Source: Planotetraspora kaengkrachanensis (lineage in GTDB: Bacteria; Actinomycetota; Actinomycetes; Streptosporangiales; Streptosporangiaceae). Taken from it: 48,659 nt of DNA. Positions 29,033 to 38,349 of the stretch are shown one piece after another. The position numbers were made by a program, and so were the translations under genes. Under the pieces are notes generated by a model. That model had not been told where the DNA came from. It saw only the letters and a program-made list of their open reading frames with translations, and made no database searches. Positions within the stretch are counted from its first letter, which is position 1. Every line of letters starts with the position of its first letter. Location of the stretch: contig NZ_BONV01000058.1 of NCBI RefSeq assembly GCF_016862895.1, positions 1 through 48,659 on the forward strand. Direction: 5' to 3'.

Positions 29033-29935
29033 TCAGCCGCGCCGGATGAGCGGCAGAACCTCGCCGACCAGGTCGAGGGACTCGTCGACGTTGGACGCGA
29101 CGAACGAAGAGTCGACGAGGAAGTGATCGATGCCGGTCGCCTCGGCCACGGTCTTGATGACGTCGGCGGTCTGCTGCGCCGAGACGCCCTGCATGATGTT
29201 GACGCGCATGATCGTGTCGATCGACGCCGGGTCGCGGCCGGCGTCACGGGCGAACCGGTCGACGACCCCCCGCTGCTCCCTCATCATGTCGATGTTCACG
29301 AAGTAGGGCACCATGCACAGGGGCAACCAGCCGTCGGCCCGCTCGCCGACGCGCCGGAGGGCGGCCTCGGCCGTGCCGCCGAGGTAGATCGGCGGGCGGG
29401 GCCGCTGCGCGGGCTTCAGCGGGCTGTGCTGCAGCGGCAGGTCGATCAGCTTGCCGTGGAACTCGGCCGGGTCCTGCGTCCAGAGCACCTCGAGCGCGTC
29501 CAGCAGCTCGTTCATCCGGGCGCCGCGGGTCGAGAACTCGTATCCGACGGCCTCGTACTCCTCCGGCGACCAGCCGATGCCGAAACCGGGGATGAGCCGG
29601 CCGCCGCTGATCAGGTCGATCGAGGTCAGCATGCGGGCCAGTTGCACCGGCGGATACACGGGGGCGATGAGCACGTGGGTGCCGAGCTTCACCCGCTCTG
29701 TCGCGGAGGCGGCCACGCCGAGGACGACGAAGGGGTCGGCCGCGGTGTTGTATTCGACCGGAATCGTGTTGCCCTGGCCGCCGGCACCGATCTTCGGGTT
29801 GACGGCGGCGAAGTTGCGGTCGCCCACCCAGAGGCTGTCCGCGCCCGCCTTCTCCGCCTCACGAGCGAAATAGGCCGTTCTGGCGATGTCGTGCGCCTGC
29901 TTGTGCAGGTGCGGAACAGCGAAACCGATCTTCAT
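29033..29935 (-). CDS. LLM-class, probably F420-dependent oxidoreductase
   Basis: 300 aa TIM-barrel protein of the luciferase-like monooxygenase class. Typical blocks are ADSLWVGDRNF, ERVKLGTHVLIAPVYPPVQLARMLTSIDLISGGRLIPGFGIGWSPEEYEAVG and the RPPIYLGG region. It resembles the F420-binding subgroup rather than FMN luciferases. It starts at ATG 29935. It is convergent with fadA5 and divergent from the GntR regulator, so a role in lipid or sterol catabolism is possible but unproven. Confidence 0.8.
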   Translation of the reverse strand: MKIGFAVPHLHKQAHDIARTAYFAREAEKAGADSLWVGDRNFAAVNPKIGAGGQGNTIPVEYNTAADPFVVLGVAASATERVKLGTHVLIAPVYPPVQLARMLTSIDLISGGRLIPGFGIGWSPEEYEAVGYEFSTRGARMNELLDALEVLWTQDPAEFHGKLIDLPLQHSPLKPAQRPRPPIYLGGTAEAALRRVGERADGWLPLCMVPYFVNIDMMREQRGVVDRFARDAGRDPASIDTIMRVNIMQGVSAQQTADVIKTVAEATGIDHFLVDSSFVASNVDESLDLVGEVLPLIRRG

Positions 29936-30095
29936 GGCGTCCCTCTGTCTGCCTCAGTGCCGAGGCCAACGAACGTACGCCATCGGCCTGGACGCCCTTT
30001 CATGAGGGCAGCTGACGAGCTCGCCCGCCGAACCCGAGGGATTCACCGGAGGTCGTGGGCGCGGTCGGGATCTCGGGGACGGCTTCGCGTCATAC

Positions 30096-30122
30096 ACTCT
30101 TAGACATCGGATGTCTAAGAGT
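30096..30122. promoter_or_regulatory. perfect GntR-type operator palindrome
   Basis: Two 13-bp arms, ACTCTTAGACATC and GATGTCTAAGAGT, are perfectly complementary around a single G. It lies 51 bp before the GTG of the FadR-family regulator and is therefore a likely autoregulatory operator. Its central ACATCGGATGT recurs in the promoter of the fucose operon at 38108-38118 (minus strand). Confidence 0.75.
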
Positions 30123-30173
30123 CCACGCACGCGGGGACCGCCCCCGCTGACAGGGCTCCAAGGAGTGCATGGC

Positions 30174-30845
30174 GTGGCAGTCACCGACGCGGCGATCGAC
30201 AGCATCAAGGACATGATCCTTTCGGGTGAGCTGGCCCCCGGGGACCGGCTGCCCAAGGAGGCCGACCTGGCCGAGCGCCTCGGCCTGTCCCGCAACTCGC
30301 TCCGCGAGGCCGTCCGGGCGCTCGCCCTCATAAACGTCCTCGACGTGCGGCAGGGCGACGGCACCTACGTCACGAGCCTGGAGCCTCACCTGCTGCTCGA
30401 CGCGCTGTCGTTCGTGGTCGACTTCCACCTGGACGACACGGTCCTGCAGTTCTTCCAGGTGAGAAGGATCCTGGAGCCCGCGGCCACCGCGATGGCGGCG
30501 ACCCGGATGGGCGCGGACGACATCGAGGACCTGCGCAAGATCCTCGACTCCCTCCCGGCCGAGCCGAGCGTCGAGCAGCTCGTGGCCAACGACCTCGAGT
30601 TCCACCAGCGGATCGCCGCCGGCTCGGGCAACGTCGTCCTGGCCTCGTTGATAGAGAGCCTGTCGGGGCCGACCACGCGGGCGCGGGTGTGGCGCGGTCT
30701 CACCCAGGAGGGCGCCCTGGGCAAGACCCGCGAGCAACACGTGGCGATCTACGAGGCGATCGCCGCCCACCAGCCCGACATCGCGATGGCCTGGGCGACC
30801 GTCCACGTCGCCGGAGTCGAGGAGTGGCTCCGCCAGGCCCTCTGA
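30174..30845 (+). CDS. GntR-family (FadR/FCD) transcriptional regulator
   Basis: 223 aa. The N-terminal winged helix LPKEADLAERLGLSRNSLREAVRALALINVLDVRQGDGTYV is followed by an all-helical FCD effector domain (about 85-220) with a metal-site style RRILEPAATAMAA...FHQRIA...HVAIYEAI. GTG 30174 is chosen because AAGGAG lies 8 bases upstream. The frame opens at ATG 30111, which lies within the operator palindrome. The shared operator core makes it the best candidate regulator of the L-fucose operon (32886-38094). It ends one base before the convergent aldo/keto reductase. Confidence 0.88.
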   Translation: MAVTDAAIDSIKDMILSGELAPGDRLPKEADLAERLGLSRNSLREAVRALALINVLDVRQGDGTYVTSLEPHLLLDALSFVVDFHLDDTVLQFFQVRRILEPAATAMAATRMGADDIEDLRKILDSLPAEPSVEQLVANDLEFHQRIAAGSGNVVLASLIESLSGPTTRARVWRGLTQEGALGKTREQHVAIYEAIAAHQPDIAMAWATVHVAGVEEWLRQAL

Positions 30846-31880
30846 TCACACGTTCAGCGGAAGCCGGTCCCTCAGGCCGCCTCGCTGGACCCAGGTCGGG
30901 TAGGTCTCGGGGATGCGGCTCACCTCGTCGAGCTCCGTGAGGTCGTCCGCGGTGAGTTCGAGGTCGACGGCGGCGAGGTTGTCCTCGAGCTGTCCGGGCC
31001 TGCGGACTCCGGCGACGGCGCAGGTGACCGACGGGCGCGCGAGCACCCAGGCGAGTGCGACCCTGGCGGCGCTCACCTCGTGCCTGGCGGCGACCGCCTT
31101 GAGCACGTCGATGACGTCGTAGGCGCGCTCCCGGTCGATCCGGGGGAACTCCGCGCGGCCCGCCTGCGCCTGACGCGAGGTCGGGTCGGACGCACCGCCG
31201 CGGTCGAACTTGCCGGACAGCCATCCCCCCGCCAGCGGGGCCCAGACCATCAGGCCCAGCCTCTCCTCCTCGATCACGGGGAGCAGCTCGTGTTCGAGCT
31301 CCCGCCCGACCAGGGAGTAGTACGCCTGCACCGAGACGAAGGCGGGCAGGTCGCGCAGCGCCGAAACGCCCAGCGCCTTGGCCACCTGCCAGGCGGCGAA
31401 GTTCGAACATCCTACGTATCGGATCTTGCCCTGCCGTACGGCGTCGTCCAGCGCTCTCAGCGTGTCCTCGATCGGCGTGTGCGGATCGACGCTGTGGAGC
31501 TGGTACAGGTCGATGTGGTCGGTCTGGAGCCTGCGCAGGCTGTCCTCGAGAGCCCGGGCGACGCGGAGCCGCGACAGCCCGACGTCGTTGGGACCCGGGC
31601 CCATGCGGGCGGCCAGCTTCGTCGCCAGGACGACGCCGTCGCGACGGCCCTTGAGCACCTGACCGAGCTGCGACTCCGACTCGCCGGCCGAGTAGACGTC
31701 GGCGGTGTCGATGAAGTTCACACCGGCGTCCAGCGCGATGCCGACGATCCGGTCGGCCTCCTCGACGGGCAGGCCGCCCACCGCCTGGTAGACCGGGTGG
31801 TCGGCGCCTCCGAACGACATCGCCCCGAGGCAGATTTCCGATACGAACACACCCGTACGACCCAGCATGCGATATTTCAC
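30846..31880 (-). CDS. aldo/keto reductase
   Basis: 344 aa NAD(P)H-dependent oxidoreductase of the Tas/YajO-like group. The catalytic tetrad is visible: Asp and Tyr in FIDTADVYSAGESE, Lys in VVLATKLAAR, and His in LYQLHSVDPH. GTG 31880 has AGGAGAAAC upstream. It is divergent from the AraC regulator across 103 bp and is the likely target of that regulator. The substrate is unknown. Confidence 0.85.
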   Translation of the reverse strand: MKYRMLGRTGVFVSEICLGAMSFGGADHPVYQAVGGLPVEEADRIVGIALDAGVNFIDTADVYSAGESESQLGQVLKGRRDGVVLATKLAARMGPGPNDVGLSRLRVARALEDSLRRLQTDHIDLYQLHSVDPHTPIEDTLRALDDAVRQGKIRYVGCSNFAAWQVAKALGVSALRDLPAFVSVQAYYSLVGRELEHELLPVIEEERLGLMVWAPLAGGWLSGKFDRGGASDPTSRQAQAGRAEFPRIDRERAYDVIDVLKAVAARHEVSAARVALAWVLARPSVTCAVAGVRRPGQLEDNLAAVDLELTADDLTELDEVSRIPETYPTWVQRGGLRDRLPLNV

Positions 31881-31983
31881 AGTTTCTCCTGTTTGTGGGG
31901 ATTCACTTGCAGGCTATGAAGGGCAGCCCGGACAATCCATACGAGAAAGTCCGATTTATCTGAGCGATCGTCCGGAGTCACCC

Positions 31984-32943
31984 GTGGATGCGCTGTCCCA
32001 CGTCCTGTCCCTGCTGAACGTCGAGAGCGCCGCGCCCTCCCGCTTCGAGGTGGGAGGCCCGTGGGCGCTGAGATTCCCGGGCGGCTACCGGCACGCCAAG
32101 TTCGGCGTCGTGCTGACCGGCTCCTGCTGGATCTCGCCGCAGGACGCCGAGCCCGCACAACTGCGGCAGGGAGACTGCTGGATGGTCACCAGCGGCGGGC
32201 CGTACGTCATGTCCAGCGACCTCGCGACCAGGGCCGTCGACGCCGTGCCGGTGTTCCTGGCCGCCGAGAGCCTCGACTGCGTCCGGTACGGGGACGCGGA
32301 CGTCGACACCGTCCTCGTCGGCGGAGCCCTCACCTTCGACGACGGCAACGCCAGGCTGCTGCTCGACGTGCTGCCCCCGCTGGTGCACGTCCCCGCCTCA
32401 TCCGATCAGGCGGAGGCCCTGCACATGGCGATGCGGCTGCTCAACCAGGAGACGGCCGCGCCCTCGCTCGGCTCCGCCTTCATGACCGATCGCATCGTCC
32501 ACATGGTGTTCGTACAGGCCCTGCGCACCTACGCCGCCACGATGGCGGCCGACGGCGGGTCGCCGGGCGGCTGGCTCAGCGCCCTGCTCGATCCCCAGAT
32601 CGGCGGCGCGCTGCGGCTGATGCACGAGGACGCCGCACGCAAGTGGACGGTCGGCGACCTCGCCACCTCCGTGGGCATGTCGCGGTCGACGTTCGCGGAG
32701 AAGTTCAAGACCGCCGTCGGCGCCACCCCGCTCGACTACCTCATGCGCTGGCGCATGCACGCGGCCGGGCGGGAGTTGCGCGACACCGACCGGACCGTGC
32801 ACGCGATAGCCGGAAACTGGGGGTACGGCTCGGAGAGCTCCTTTAGCAACGCGTTCAAACGGGTCATGGGCGCCTCGCCCCGGACCTACCGGAGGAGGGA
32901 CGCGTCCAGGTCGTCGGTGTCGGGCAGCCCGTACCACTCCTGA
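31984..32943 (+). CDS. AraC-family regulator with cupin domain
   Basis: 319 aa. An N-terminal cupin-type ligand domain (about 1-180, with WALRFPGGYRHAKFGVVLTGSCWI) is joined to two C-terminal helix-turn-helix motifs: WTVGDLATSVGMSRSTFAEKF and the AIAGNWGYGSESSFSNAFKRVMGASPRTYRR end. I start at GTG 31984 after CGGAG; the open frame upstream to 31867 would overlap the divergent gene. Its last 58 bp overlap the 3' end of the convergent fuconolactonase gene. Confidence 0.87.
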   Translation: MDALSHVLSLLNVESAAPSRFEVGGPWALRFPGGYRHAKFGVVLTGSCWISPQDAEPAQLRQGDCWMVTSGGPYVMSSDLATRAVDAVPVFLAAESLDCVRYGDADVDTVLVGGALTFDDGNARLLLDVLPPLVHVPASSDQAEALHMAMRLLNQETAAPSLGSAFMTDRIVHMVFVQALRTYAATMAADGGSPGGWLSALLDPQIGGALRLMHEDAARKWTVGDLATSVGMSRSTFAEKFKTAVGATPLDYLMRWRMHAAGRELRDTDRTVHAIAGNWGYGSESSFSNAFKRVMGASPRTYRRRDASRSSVSGSPYHS

Positions 32944-33758
32944 GCGGTGGCGCCGAAGACCTGCGCGCGCTCCGCCTCGGACAGGCCCGACGCGAGCTCC
33001 GCCGCCAGCTCGACCACCTGCGCGTACGACGCGGCGAGCTCGCACACCGGCCAGTCGGAGCCGAACATCACCCGGTCGGGGCCGAACGAGTCCAGGACGC
33101 GGTCGGCGTACGGCGCGAACTGCGGGGTCTCCCAGTCGGTCCACGACGCCTCGGTCACCAGCCCGGAGAGCTTGCACGCGACGTTCGGCAGCTTGGCCAG
33201 CTCGTCGAGCCCGCTCGCCCACGGCTCGAGCTCGCCGGACGCGATCGGCGGCTTGGCCGCGTGGTCGAGCACGAAACGCAGGTCGGGCAGCTCGCGCGCC
33301 ACCGACAGGGCAGCCGGGATCTGCGGCACGAGCACCAGCAGGTCGTAGGCCAGGCCGGCCGCGGCGGCCGCGCGCAGCCCCGCGCGGACGTCGGGACGGG
33401 CGATCCACTCGGGGTCGGCCTCGTCCTGCACCTGGTGCCTGAGGCCGACGAGCAGTTCTCCCCCCGCCGCGGCGCGCAGCCGCTCCACCTGGCCGGTGAC
33501 GTCGGCGGTGAGGTCGGCCCATCCGACGACCCCGGCGATCAGGCCGTCCGACCGGCCCGCGGTGCCCAGGAACTCCACCGTCTCGTCGATGTCGGAGACG
33601 GTCTGCACGAGAACCGTCCCGTTCACCCCGGCGGCGGACGTCTCACGCCTGAGGTCCTCCAGCCCGTACGGCTTGCGCACCGGTGCGAGGGCGTCGCCCG
33701 TCATCCAGGGATACGAGCGGCGGGAGGGGTCCCAGAGGTGGTGGTGCGCGTCGATCAC
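32886..33758 (-). CDS. L-fucono-1,5-lactonase (amidohydrolase family)
   Basis: 290 aa. COG3618-type metal-dependent TIM-barrel lactonase. Metal ligands appear in VIDAHHHLWDP (residues 1-11), VLDHAAKPP and FGSDWPV. In this setting it would hydrolyse L-fuconolactone from the adjacent dehydrogenase to L-fuconate. GTG 33758 has AGGAG seven bases upstream. A single 53-bp-family core lies just before it at 33782, in the gap after the fucose dehydrogenase. Its 3' end runs 58 bp into the AraC gene on the other strand. Confidence 0.82.
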   Translation of the reverse strand: MIDAHHHLWDPSRRSYPWMTGDALAPVRKPYGLEDLRRETSAAGVNGTVLVQTVSDIDETVEFLGTAGRSDGLIAGVVGWADLTADVTGQVERLRAAAGGELLVGLRHQVQDEADPEWIARPDVRAGLRAAAAAGLAYDLLVLVPQIPAALSVARELPDLRFVLDHAAKPPIASGELEPWASGLDELAKLPNVACKLSGLVTEASWTDWETPQFAPYADRVLDSFGPDRVMFGSDWPVCELAASYAQVVELAAELASGLSEAERAQVFGATAQEWYGLPDTDDLDASLLR

Positions 33759-33781
33759 GTCACGTCTCCTTGTCGTCGTCC

Positions 33782-33794
33782 GTGCATGATCACG
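33782..33794 (-). repeat. E: solitary copy of the 53-bp repeat core
   Basis: A single inverted GTGCATGATCACG core with its TGATCA at 33787. It is the only copy without neighbours at 53 bp and is also the only copy within the fucose operon. Confidence 0.8.
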
Positions 33795-33818
33795 AACTGC
33801 CTCGCTCCGGGTCAAGGG

Positions 33819-33894
33819 GGTCGTACGGGGTCACACGGGTAGTACGGGGTCACACGGGTCGTACAGGTTCACACGGGTCGTACGGGGTCACACG
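33819..33894 (-). repeat. 19-bp tandem repeat at the fucose dehydrogenase stop
   Basis: Four 19-bp copies (plus-strand GGTCGTACGGGGTCACACG) start at 33819, 33838, 33857 and 33876. The first copy on the coding strand contains the TGA stop of the aldo/keto reductase. A related sequence occurs at 46264-46350. Confidence 0.85.
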
Positions 33895-34802
33895 GCGAGG
33901 AGCTCGGCCCAGAGGTCCTCGGGGACGACGCGATCGGTCAGGGCCATGTTCTGCTCGACCTCCTCGGCCGAGCGCATGCCCACGATGACCGAGGCAACCG
34001 CGGGATGCCTGAGCGGGAACGCCAGAGCCGCCTGGGGCAGGGTGACGCCGTGCCGCTCGCACACCCTGGCCATCTCCCTGGCCCGCTCCAGCAGGTCCGC
34101 GGGGGCGGGCGCGTAGTCGTAGGTGCCGCGGGGGTCGTGGGTGGCCAGCAGTCCGCTGTTGAACACTCCCCCGACGAAGACGGTCACCCCGCGATCCAGG
34201 CACAGCGGCAGGAGTTCCTCCTCGCCCGACCGGTCGAGCAGGGAGTAGCGCCCGGCGAGCAGCACCACGTCGATGTCGGTCTCCCTGACGAGGTCGCAGA
34301 GCATCCGCGTCTGGTTCATCCCGGCGCCGATCGCCTTGACGACGCCCTGGGCGCGCAACTCGGCCAGCGCGGGATACGCCTCGGAGAGGGCTTCCTTGGA
34401 GTGGGCGTCCGGGTCGTGGATGAGGGCGATGTCGACCGAGTCGAGCCCGAGCCGCTCGAGGGACTCCTCCAGCGAGCGCCGCACGCCGTCGCGGGAGAAG
34501 TCCCAGACGCGCCTGTGGGTGGCGGGCACGTCGAAGCCCTGGTCGTCGCGCCCGCCGCCCGTGCTCGGCTCGAGCAGCCGGCCGACCTTCGTGGAGACGA
34601 CGTACTCCTCCCGCGGCCGGCCGCGCAGTGCGGCGCCGATCCGCCGCTCGGACAGCCCCAGGCCGTAATGAGGAGCGGTGTCGAAGTAGCGGATGCCGGC
34701 GTCCCACGCCGCGTCGATCGCGGCGGCCGCCTCATCGTCCGGGAGGGCCGAGTAGAGGTTGCCGATCGGCGCGGAGCCGAATCCGTAGGGGGTGACGTTC
34801 AT
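33888..34802 (-). CDS. probable L-fucose dehydrogenase (aldo/keto reductase)
   Basis: 304 aa. Aldo/keto reductase of the D-threo-aldose 1-dehydrogenase type, which oxidises L-fucose at C1 to the lactone. The tetrad is in YFDTAPHYGLGLSE (Asp, Tyr), EYVVSTKVGRLL (Lys) and IALIHDPDAH (His). The N-terminus FGSAPIGNLY is typical of the group. ATG 34802 overlaps the mutarotase stop by ATGA. Its context with lactonase, dehydratase, SDR and acylpyruvase-type hydrolase strongly supports the sugar assignment, though L-galactose or D-arabinose use is possible. Confidence 0.82.
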   Translation of the reverse strand: MNVTPYGFGSAPIGNLYSALPDDEAAAAIDAAWDAGIRYFDTAPHYGLGLSERRIGAALRGRPREEYVVSTKVGRLLEPSTGGGRDDQGFDVPATHRRVWDFSRDGVRRSLEESLERLGLDSVDIALIHDPDAHSKEALSEAYPALAELRAQGVVKAIGAGMNQTRMLCDLVRETDIDVVLLAGRYSLLDRSGEEELLPLCLDRGVTVFVGGVFNSGLLATHDPRGTYDYAPAPADLLERAREMARVCERHGVTLPQAALAFPLRHPAVASVIVGMRSAEEVEQNMALTDRVVPEDLWAELLAV

Positions 34803-35104
34803 GGAAGCTCCCACACCATGCGAAGGCCGGTCGCCTCCTGGTCGAAGTCGGCGTCGAGCAGCAGGTTGATCCGTGCCTGCCACGCCTGGTCGGCGGGGCT
34901 GTCGCGAAGGAACCGCTGGAGGCTCGCGTAGTCGTCGACCTCGACGTAGTGGAACAGGTCGAGACCGTCACGCCAGATCCGCCAGGTGTGCACGCCGCCC
35001 TCTCGCAGGGCGGCGTCCAGATCCTCCGGGATCACCGCGTGGACCCTCTCGTACTCCTCGACGGCATCCGCCTTGAGCCGGGTGCGCAGAGCGAGCCTCT
35101 GCAT
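34799..35104 (-). CDS. L-fucose/L-rhamnose mutarotase (RhaM-like)
   Basis: 101 aa, the usual size of the dimeric alpha/beta-barrel mutarotase family (DUF718). QRLALRTRLKADAVEEYERVHA near the start and WRIWRDGLDLFHYVEVDDY in the middle fit the family, including the conserved aromatic and histidine active-site residues. It would supply the correct sugar anomer to the dehydrogenase encoded next. ATG 35104 follows GGGAG. Confidence 0.8.
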   Translation of the reverse strand: MQRLALRTRLKADAVEEYERVHAVIPEDLDAALREGGVHTWRIWRDGLDLFHYVEVDDYASLQRFLRDSPADQAWQARINLLLDADFDQEATGLRMVWELP

Positions 35105-35141
35105 GGGCGAACTCCCTGTCAGCTTGATCTGTATCGATCTG

Positions 35142-35894
35142 TCAGTTCGATCGGGGCCGGAGGCGCAGGCCCTGCATGCCACCGTCGACGGCGATCGCCG
35201 TCCCGGTGGTGGCGGAGCTGAGCGGACTGGCCAGGTGGGCGATGGCGTGCGCGATCTCCTGAGCGGTCACGAGCCGGCCCATCGGCTGGCGCTGCTCCAG
35301 CGCGGCGCGCTCGGCCGTCGGGTCGGACGCGGCGTCGAGCAGCCGGCCCACCCACGGGGTGTCCGCCGTGCCCGGGTTGACACAGTTGACCCGGATGCCG
35401 TCTTCGATGTGATCTGCCGCCATCGCGAGGGTCAACGATAGTACGGCGCCCTTGCTGGCGCTGTAGAGCGCGCGGTTCGGCAGCCCCGCGGTCGCGGCGA
35501 TGGAGCACGTGTTGACGATGGCCGCGTGGCTCGACCGCCGCAGGTACGGCAGGGCCGCCCTGGCCACCCGGACCATGCCGACGACGTTGATGTCCAGGAC
35601 CCGCAGCCACTCGTCGTCGGGGTTGTCCGCGATCGTGCCCGCGGCCCCGATCCCGGCGTTGTTGACGACGATGTCGAGCCCGCCGAAGTGCTCCGCCGCC
35701 GCCGCGACGGCCGCACGGACGGAGGCGTCGTCGGTGACGTCGGCCTTGAGCCCGAGGAACGGCTCACCCGGCGGGTTGACGTCGAGGCAGGCCACGCGGG
35801 CCCCCCGCTCGGCCAGGAGGGTGGCCGTGGCGAGGCCGATTCCCGAGCCGCCTCCCGTTACGAGTGCGGAAAGTCCATCGAATTCGGTGCTCAT
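35142..35894 (-). CDS. SDR, probable 2-keto-3-deoxy-L-fuconate dehydrogenase
   Basis: 250 aa short-chain dehydrogenase with a TGGGSGIGLATA cofactor motif, VNNAG, catalytic Ser in NTCSIAAT and YSASK. In this pathway it would oxidise 2-keto-3-deoxy-L-fuconate to the 2,4-diketo acid that the FAH-family enzyme cleaves. It starts at ATG 35894. Other SDR substrates cannot be excluded on sequence alone. Confidence 0.8.
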   Translation of the reverse strand: MSTEFDGLSALVTGGGSGIGLATATLLAERGARVACLDVNPPGEPFLGLKADVTDDASVRAAVAAAAEHFGGLDIVVNNAGIGAAGTIADNPDDEWLRVLDINVVGMVRVARAALPYLRRSSHAAIVNTCSIAATAGLPNRALYSASKGAVLSLTLAMAADHIEDGIRVNCVNPGTADTPWVGRLLDAASDPTAERAALEQRQPMGRLVTAQEIAHAIAHLASPLSSATTGTAIAVDGGMQGLRLRPRSN

Positions 35895-35929
35895 CGGTCA
35901 CATTCCTGACGTGGGGTGGGCTGCGCTGC

Positions 35930-37240
35930 TCATGCGGATCTCCAGACGGGCCCGTCGGGGAAGGAGTACGCCGCGATCGACTCGGGCCGCATGGTGGCGC
36001 TGAAGCCGGGGACGAGCGGTGCCCGGTAGGCGCCGTTCTCGATCACCACGGGCGTCACGAAGTGCTCGTGCAGGTGATCGACGTATTCGATGACGCGGTC
36101 GTCCATGGATCCGCTGACCGCGACGTAGTCGAACATCGACAGGTGCTGGACCAGCTCGCACAGCCCCACGCCGCCGGCGTGCGGGCAGACCGGCACGCCG
36201 AACTTGGCCGCGAGCAGGAGGATCGCGATGTTCTCGTTCACCCCGCCGACGCGGGCGGCGTCCAGCTGGAGATAGGACAGGGCTTCGGCCTGCAGCAGCT
36301 GCTTGAAGATCACCCGGTTCTGGACGTGCTCGCCCGTCGCGACCTTGATGGGCGCGATCTCACGGGCGATGGCGGCGTGGCCGAGCACGTCGTCGGGGCT
36401 CGTGGGCTCCTCCACCCACCACGGGTGGAACTCGGCCAGCGCGCCCACCCAGGCGACGGCCGCGCCGACGTCCCACCTCTGGTTGGCGTCGACGGCGATC
36501 CGGAAATCGGGGCCGCAGACCTCGCGGGCGATCCGCATGCGGCGGACGTCGTCGTCGAGGTCGGCGCCGACCTTCAGCTTGATCTGCGTGAAGCCGTCCT
36601 GGATGGCCTCCTTGCACAGGCGGCGCAGCTTGTCGTCGCTGTAGCCGAGCCAGCCGGGCGACGTGGTGTAGGCGGGGTAACCGCTCGCCTTGAGCCGCTC
36701 GATGCGCTCGGCGCGCCCCGGCTCGGCGGCGCGGAGGATGGCCAGAGCCTCCTCACGCGTGAGGGCGTCGGAGAGGTAGCGGAAGTCGACGAGGTCGACG
36801 ATCTCCTCGGGCGACATCTCGCTCAGCAGCAGCCAGAGCGGCTTGCCCTCCCGCTTGGACTTGAGGTCCCACAGGGCGTTGACGACCGCGGAGATCGCCA
36901 TGTGCATGACGCCCTTCTCCGGGCCCAGCCAGCGCAGCTGCGAGTCGCCCACCATGTCCCGGTACAGCGCGCCGATGTCATCGACGCTCCGGCCGACGAC
37001 GTACGGCTCCAGCGCCTTGATGGCGGCGGTCTGGATGTCGTTGCCGCGGCCGATCGTGAAGGCGAACCCGTGTCCTTCGTCGTCGCCGTCACGCAACACG
37101 ACGTAGGCCGCCGAGTAGTCGGGATCGGGATTCATCGCGTCCGAGCCGTCGAGCTCCCTCGAGGTCGGGAAACGGATGTCGTGGGTCTCCATCGCCGTGA
37201 TCACGGAGGACCCCCGTGCGACGACCTGCTCGGCCGTCAT
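35930..37240 (-). CDS. L-fuconate dehydratase
   Basis: 436 aa enolase-superfamily dehydratase. The catalytic and metal residues are visible in order: [10 protein letters not shown] (Lys), AVDANQRWD (Asp), [10 protein letters not shown] (Glu), ATGEHVQNR, and CPHAGGVGL (His). The N-terminus [27 protein letters not shown] is characteristic of the fuconate dehydratase group. ATG 37240 overlaps the upstream hydrolase stop (ATGA). The open frame to 37576 is a shadow inside that gene. Confidence 0.9.
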   Translation of the reverse strand: MTAEQVVARGSSVITAMETHDIRFPTSRELDGSDAMNPDPDYSAAYVVLRDGDDEGHGFAFTIGRGNDIQTAAIKALEPYVVGRSVDDIGALYRDMVGDSQLRWLGPEKGVMHMAISAVVNALWDLKSKREGKPLWLLLSEMSPEEIVDLVDFRYLSDALTREEALAILRAAEPGRAERIERLKASGYPAYTTSPGWLGYSDDKLRRLCKEAIQDGFTQIKLKVGADLDDDVRRMRIAREVCGPDFRIAVDANQRWDVGAAVAWVGALAEFHPWWVEEPTSPDDVLGHAAIAREIAPIKVATGEHVQNRVIFKQLLQAEALSYLQLDAARVGGVNENIAILLLAAKFGVPVCPHAGGVGLCELVQHLSMFDYVAVSGSMDDRVIEYVDHLHEHFVTPVVIENGAYRAPLVPGFSATMRPESIAAYSFPDGPVWRSA

Positions 37241-38094
37241 GCCTGGCCGACCGGCTGGCGCTGGCGTCCCAGACCGTCGATCTCGAGCTCCATGACGTCG
37301 CCCTCCCGCAGGTACGGGTGGTCGGGCATGCCGAGGGCGACCCCCGCCGGCGTACCGGTGTTGATCACGTCGCCGGGCTCGAGGACCATGAACCAGCTGA
37401 GGTAGCGGATGACCTCGGCCACCCCGAAGATCATGTCCTTGCTGTCGCCGTCCTGGCGGAGCTCGCCGTTCACCCACAGCCGCATGCCCAGGCTCTGGGG
37501 GTCGGCGACCTCGTCGGCCGTCACCAGCCACGGGCCGAGCGGGTTGAAGGTCTCGCACGACTTGCCCTTGTCCCACTGGCCGCCCCGCTCGAGCTGGAAC
37601 TCCCGCTCGGAGACGTCATTGGAGATCGCGTAACCGGCGATCGCGGCGAGGGCGTCCTCGTGGGATTCGAGGTAACGTGCGGTCTTGCCGATCACGACGG
37701 CGAGCTCGACCTCCCAGTCGGTCTTGACGCTCTTCCTCGGGACCAGCACCTCGTCGAAAGGTCCGACGACTGTGTTGGGCGCCTTCATGAAGACGACGGG
37801 CTCCTCGGGGATGGCGGCGCCGGATTCCGCGGCGTGGTCGCGGAAGTTGAGGCCGATGCACACGACCTTCTCCGGCCGGGCGACCGGCGCCCCGATCCGC
37901 AGACCCTCGGTGTCGACCACGGGCAGGTCGCCTCCGGCGAGTGCGGCGCGGACCCGATCAAGGCCACCACCGGCCAGGAACCGCCCGTCGATGTCGGCCC
38001 CCTCGAGGACGCCGGTCAGGTCGCGGACACGGCCTTCGCCGTCCAGCACGGCCGGACGCTCCTCACCCATGGCACCAACGCGGAGCAGCTTCAC
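37237..38094 (-). CDS. FAH-family hydrolase, probable 2,4-diketo-3-deoxy-L-fuconate hydrolase
   Basis: 285 aa. The fumarylacetoacetate hydrolase fold is seen from [15 protein letters not shown] through the metal-binding Glu residues of [16 protein letters not shown] and Asp in [13 protein letters not shown]. Here it should split the diketo acid to pyruvate and L-lactate, ending the fucose route. It is the first gene of the six-gene operon; GTG 38094 has only a weak ribosome binding site. The ACATCGGATGT core lies 14 bp upstream. Confidence 0.85.
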   Translation of the reverse strand: MKLLRVGAMGEERPAVLDGEGRVRDLTGVLEGADIDGRFLAGGGLDRVRAALAGGDLPVVDTEGLRIGAPVARPEKVVCIGLNFRDHAAESGAAIPEEPVVFMKAPNTVVGPFDEVLVPRKSVKTDWEVELAVVIGKTARYLESHEDALAAIAGYAISNDVSEREFQLERGGQWDKGKSCETFNPLGPWLVTADEVADPQSLGMRLWVNGELRQDGDSKDMIFGVAEVIRYLSWFMVLEPGDVINTGTPAGVALGMPDHPYLREGDVMELEIDGLGRQRQPVGQA

Positions 38095-38107
38095 AAGGGG
38101 CCCCCAT

Positions 38108-38118
38108 ACATCCGATGT
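38108..38118 (-). promoter_or_regulatory. GntR-operator core in the fucose operon promoter
   Basis: The minus strand reads ACATCGGATGT, identical over 11 bp to the centre of the palindrome at 30096-30122. It lies just upstream of the first fucose gene. The flanks differ, so it would be a weaker site. Confidence 0.55.
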
Positions 38119-38262
38119 TTTCTCAAGGAGAAGATTTCCGGACGGCCGACGCCGATGTCAAGTGCGAGGCGGCACACACCTCCGATGACCTGCGGCTGCC
38201 GACGCTTCATGTCACCCCGCGGCCACCCCGGCCACACCTTGACGTACGATCTGGAGCCGTAA

Positions 38263-38276
38263 TAGAACACGTTTCA
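38263..38276 (+). promoter_or_regulatory. KstR-type box upstream of the P450
   Basis: TAGAACACGTTTCA fully matches TnnAACnnGTTnnA and lies 74 bp before the P450 start, linking that gene to the sterol regulon. Confidence 0.78.
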
Positions 38277-38349
38277 GTAAGAGGTTCGCAGGCGGCTGGT
38301 ATAAACGATCTTCCAGTCCCCGGCCTCACCCTCGACACTAGGTGGTCCC

